From Nonomuraea guangzhouensis (GTDB taxonomy: Bacteria; Actinomycetota; Actinomycetes; Streptosporangiales; Streptosporangiaceae), in the NCBI RefSeq assembly GCF_019396345.1, contig NZ_JAHKRM010000005.1, forward strand, positions 62,001 through 126,000: 64,000 nt of DNA. The letters run 5' to 3'. How positions within the stretch are numbered: position 1 is the first letter of the stretch; each line of letters begins with the position of its first letter. A program made the position numbers and the translations under genes. Below the pieces are notes generated by a model. That model worked only from the letters and a program-made list of their open reading frames with translations, was not told the DNA's origin and made no database searches. Shown in pieces: positions 61,779-64,000 of the stretch.

Positions 61779-62147
61779 ATGCACAAGAAGTCCCTCGCCC
61801 TGGCCGTCCTCCTCACCGGCGCGTGCCTGGCGACGGCCACCGCCGTCACCGCGGCCAACGCCACCTCCGCTCCAGCCGAAGCCGCACCCGCGGCCGCGGT
61901 CCACGCGCTGCCGCCCGGCTACCAGCTCGTGACGCTGCCCAACGCGAACGTGCCCAACTTCCAGCGCCGGACCCTCTACTGCCCCGGCGCCAAGAAGGTC
62001 CTGGGCGGCGGCGCCGAAGCCCGTGGCAACGGCGCGATCCTGGTCGGCTCGTTCCCCACCGATGACGGCCGCGGCTGGATCGCCCTCGGCCGCCAGATCG
62101 GCTACAACGACGTCGGCATCAGCGTCTTCGCCATCTGCGCCGACTGA
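61779..62147 (+). CDS. Small secreted protein
   Basis: 122 aa, ATG after AAGGAGAG. Signal peptide (MHKKSLALAVLLTGACLATA, cleavage near TAANA). The mature part, about 95 residues, contains PPGYQLVTLPNANVPNFQRR, LYCPGAKKVLGGGAEARGNG and a C-terminal VFAICAD; two cysteines probably form one disulfide. The pattern is common in secreted actinobacterial proteins of unknown function. Followed by a perfect hairpin. Confidence 0.8.
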   Translation: MHKKSLALAVLLTGACLATATAVTAANATSAPAEAAPAAAVHALPPGYQLVTLPNANVPNFQRRTLYCPGAKKVLGGGAEARGNGAILVGSFPTDDGRGWIALGRQIGYNDVGISVFAICAD

Positions 62148-62161
62148 CGTTCCGCAGTCTC

Positions 62162-62190
62162 CGGCCCCGGTCGCTCGCCGACCGGGGCCG
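62162..62190 (+). terminator. 11-bp GC hairpin after the secreted-protein gene
   Basis: CGGCCCCGGTC (62162-62172) and GACCGGGGCCG (62180-62190), 7-nt loop, 14 bp after the stop at 62147. No U-tract. Confidence 0.7.
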
Positions 62191-62256
62191 TCCGCATGAC
62201 GGAAACGAGCAGGGACACTACGAGGGGGACTTTCTGCCGCCAACCCGGGAGGCGCG

Positions 62257-63213
62257 ATGCTCAAAGGCGTGATCACGCTGGTGCTGCTGCTGGTGGCCGG
62301 TTGCACCGCCGCCCCCGTGTCCTCGGCTCCCGTCTCCTCGACGACGACGATGACGTCGCCGCCCTCCGCCGACGGCTGCTCGAAGGGCGCCCGGCTCGGA
62401 CCGGGCAGCCACACCTTGACGTTCGGCGGTCTCAAGCGCCGCTACCTGCTGTCGGTGCCCAAGGGCCGCGGCCCGCATCCGGTCCTGCTCAATCTGCACG
62501 GCCTCGGCTCCAACGCCGCCCAGCAGGCCGCCTACAGCCGCCTGCCCGAGGCCGGGTCGCGGCGCGGCTACATCGTGGCCACCCCGCAGGCCGCCGAGGG
62601 CCGGCTCGGCTGGACGCTGCCCTACACCTACGGCCCGGACGATACCGGCTTCCTCACCGCGCTGCTCGACCACCTCGAACAACGACTGTGCGCCGAGCGC
62701 CGGCGCGAGTTCGCCGCCGGCCTGTCCTACGGCGCCGGCATGTCCACCGGCCTGATCTGCGCCATGAACGGCCGCCTGGCCGGGGTCGCGCCCGTGGCCG
62801 GGATCAACATTGTCCAGCCCTGCGCCGAGGCCGAGCCGACCACGATCATCGCCTTCCACGGCACCGCCGACGACATCGTCCCCTGCCAGGGCGGCCACCC
62901 CCTGCAGAACTCCTCCGGCCGGCTGCGCGTCCTGGCCGACATGGTCGTCCTCAAGCCCGTCGAGCAGGTCGTCGACGCCTGGGCGCGCGTCCTGGGCTGC
63001 ACCGGCCGCACCACCTCCGCCGTGTCGGCCCAGGTACGGCTGCGCGGCTGGAAATCCTGCCGCGACAGCGTGTCGGTAGGCCTGTACACGGTCAAGGGCG
63101 GCGGCCACACCTGGCCGGGACCCCTCCAGGTGCCGCGGCTGGGCGCCACCGCCCGCGGCCTCGACGCCACCGCCCTCATCCTGGACGCCTTCGACCGCAC
63201 GCCGTCCCGCTGA
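62257..63213 (+). CDS. Lipoprotein esterase of the PHB-depolymerase/LpqC type
   Basis: 318 aa, ATG after GGGAGGCGCG. Lipobox LVAGC (about Cys16). Alpha/beta-hydrolase: HGLGSNAAQQ oxyanion region, nucleophile serine in AAGLSYGAGMS, aspartate in FHGTADDIVP and histidine in VKGGGHTWPG. LpqC-like esterases act on short-chain polyesters or ferulate-type esters at the cell surface. Own transcription unit after the hairpin. Confidence 0.9.
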   Translation: MLKGVITLVLLLVAGCTAAPVSSAPVSSTTTMTSPPSADGCSKGARLGPGSHTLTFGGLKRRYLLSVPKGRGPHPVLLNLHGLGSNAAQQAAYSRLPEAGSRRGYIVATPQAAEGRLGWTLPYTYGPDDTGFLTALLDHLEQRLCAERRREFAAGLSYGAGMSTGLICAMNGRLAGVAPVAGINIVQPCAEAEPTTIIAFHGTADDIVPCQGGHPLQNSSGRLRVLADMVVLKPVEQVVDAWARVLGCTGRTTSAVSAQVRLRGWKSCRDSVSVGLYTVKGGGHTWPGPLQVPRLGATARGLDATALILDAFDRTPSR

Positions 63214-63295
63214 GCCTCCGGACCCGTCCAGCCGCGCCTGTCCCGCTGAGCTTCTGGGCCTTCCAGCCGCGCCCGCCACCCTGTATGACCCATGC

Positions 63296-64000
63296 ATGAG
63301 CGACGACGTAAGCGTCATCATCGAGGCCGTCCCCCGCGCCGGGCTGAGCGCCGAGCAACTGCGCCAAGCCGTGGCCCGCCACCCGGGCGTGCTGTCCGCG
63401 CTGGAGGTCGCCGATCCCGACCGGCTGACCATCGGCCCCGCCGCCGCACTCGGCCACGACCCGGGCGAGAACGCCCCCTTCCGGGCCACCGTCTTCGACC
63501 CGGCGGGCAACCGCGCCGTCGAACTGCGCGGCACCCTCGACCGGCCCGAACGCGCCGAGATCCGGCCCAGCGCCCACCGGCCGCCGCCCAGCCACGACGA
63601 ACTGATCGAGGCGGCCGCCATCCTGCGCGCCGACCCCCACTTCCCGGCGGACGGCGAGGCGATCGTCTACCGGCCCATGCCGCCGCTGGCCGACCTGGAA
63701 AACCCCGACGGCACCACCGTGCGCCGCCCCACCCTCGGCATCTACACGCCGAACGAGCCCACCGGGGTACGCCACCGCATCGTCGCGGTCGACACCGCCG
63801 CAGGCGCCGTCGACTGGACTCCGGCGGGCATCGATGTGCGCATGCATCACGACTGCGAGCACACCGTCCCCGAAGGCATCGACCCCCTGGCCGACCGCGG
63901 CGGCCCCGACCAGGTGCGGGTACGCGTCCTGAGCGGCGCCACCGAGCTGTGGAACCTGCTGGTCGTACGGCCACGCGCCTCCGCCCCGCAGAACCCCGGC
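63296..64000 (+). CDS. Partial gene at right edge, unassigned (235 codons visible)
   Basis: Open from the ATG at 63296 to the last base with no stop; codon use is typical for the genome. The visible N-terminus reads SDDVSVIIEAVPRAGLSAEQ, then DELIEAAAILRADPHFP and LGIYTPNEPTGVRHRIVAVD. The helix with AAAILRADPHF and the later strands vaguely recall the N-terminal domains of copper amine oxidases, but the catalytic part is outside the window, so this is not a firm call. It lies 82 bp after the esterase. Confidence 0.6.
   Translation, partial: MSDDVSVIIEAVPRAGLSAEQLRQAVARHPGVLSALEVADPDRLTIGPAAALGHDPGENAPFRATVFDPAGNRAVELRGTLDRPERAEIRPSAHRPPPSHDELIEAAAILRADPHFPADGEAIVYRPMPPLADLENPDGTTVRRPTLGIYTPNEPTGVRHRIVAVDTAAGAVDWTPAGIDVRMHHDCEHTVPEGIDPLADRGGPDQVRVRVLSGATELWNLLVVRPRASAPQNPG

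Overview
The window reads as chromosomal DNA of a high-GC filamentous actinobacterium, plausibly a Streptosporangiales/Nonomuraea-like genus (inference from gene families, not phylogeny). Support: strong G/C third-position bias; an AfsR-like SARP regulator; SigE-family ECF sigma; many MerR, LysR, TetR, LacI and WYL regulators; an L,D-transpeptidase lipoprotein; nSTAND/WD40 proteins; and TTA leucine codons confined to accessory-looking genes, the usual sign of bldA-type control.

Layout. 0-1.4 kb: two decayed transposases (IS256 type with its catalytic core deleted, IS5 type frameshifted remnant). 1.4-8 kb: MerR/SDR divergent pair, a rho-independent-type terminator, small proteins, a NodI/NodJ-like ABC exporter operon, GNAT plus DUF952. 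8-16 kb: S9 dipeptidyl-peptidase, SigE-family sigma with a membrane partner, large AfsR-like STAND regulator. 16-26 kb: regulator/enzyme pairs (hydrolase/WYL, DUF2268 metalloprotease with a TipA-like MerR, PhzF-OCD/LysR, SDR/LysR, SMR pump) and a head-to-head pair of 5'-truncated genes (MerR and TAP-like hydrolase). 26-30 kb: radical SAM protein, cytochrome P450, class A PBP. 30.5-43.5 kb: a carbohydrate-utilisation locus (secreted GH30 with CBM32-like modules, two LacI regulators, sugar ABC importer, GH32/43-like hydrolase, GH3), consistent with beta-glucan use. 43.6-49.5 kb: methyltransferase, orphan protein, TetR, L,D-transpeptidase, RecD2-like helicase. 49.5-61.2 kb: accessory zone of small Cys-bearing secreted proteins, an AraC regulator, an HTH-nSTAND1-TM-14xWD40 protein, a small membrane protein, RtcB RNA ligase and a WXG/YbaB/CpnT-NTD-like module. 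61.7-64 kb: secreted protein, lipoprotein esterase and a gene running off the right edge.

How parts work together. The ABC importer, LacI proteins and GH30/GH3/GH32-like enzymes form one sugar-acquisition unit: the secreted GH30 cuts polymer, the lipoprotein and permeases import oligosaccharide, and cytoplasmic hydrolases finish it. Two MerR-type promoters (upstream of 1829 and 19261) share one geometry: TTGACC, 19-bp spacer containing a dyad, TAnnnT, then a leaderless ATG. TTA codons in at least eight genes suggest that the sigma factor, the glucan locus and the 50-61 kb zone depend on development. The most unusual candidates are the 50-58 kb STAND/secreted peptide/RtcB neighbourhood and the WXG-YbaB-CpnT-like module next to it. 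No tRNA, rRNA or CRISPR array was recognised.
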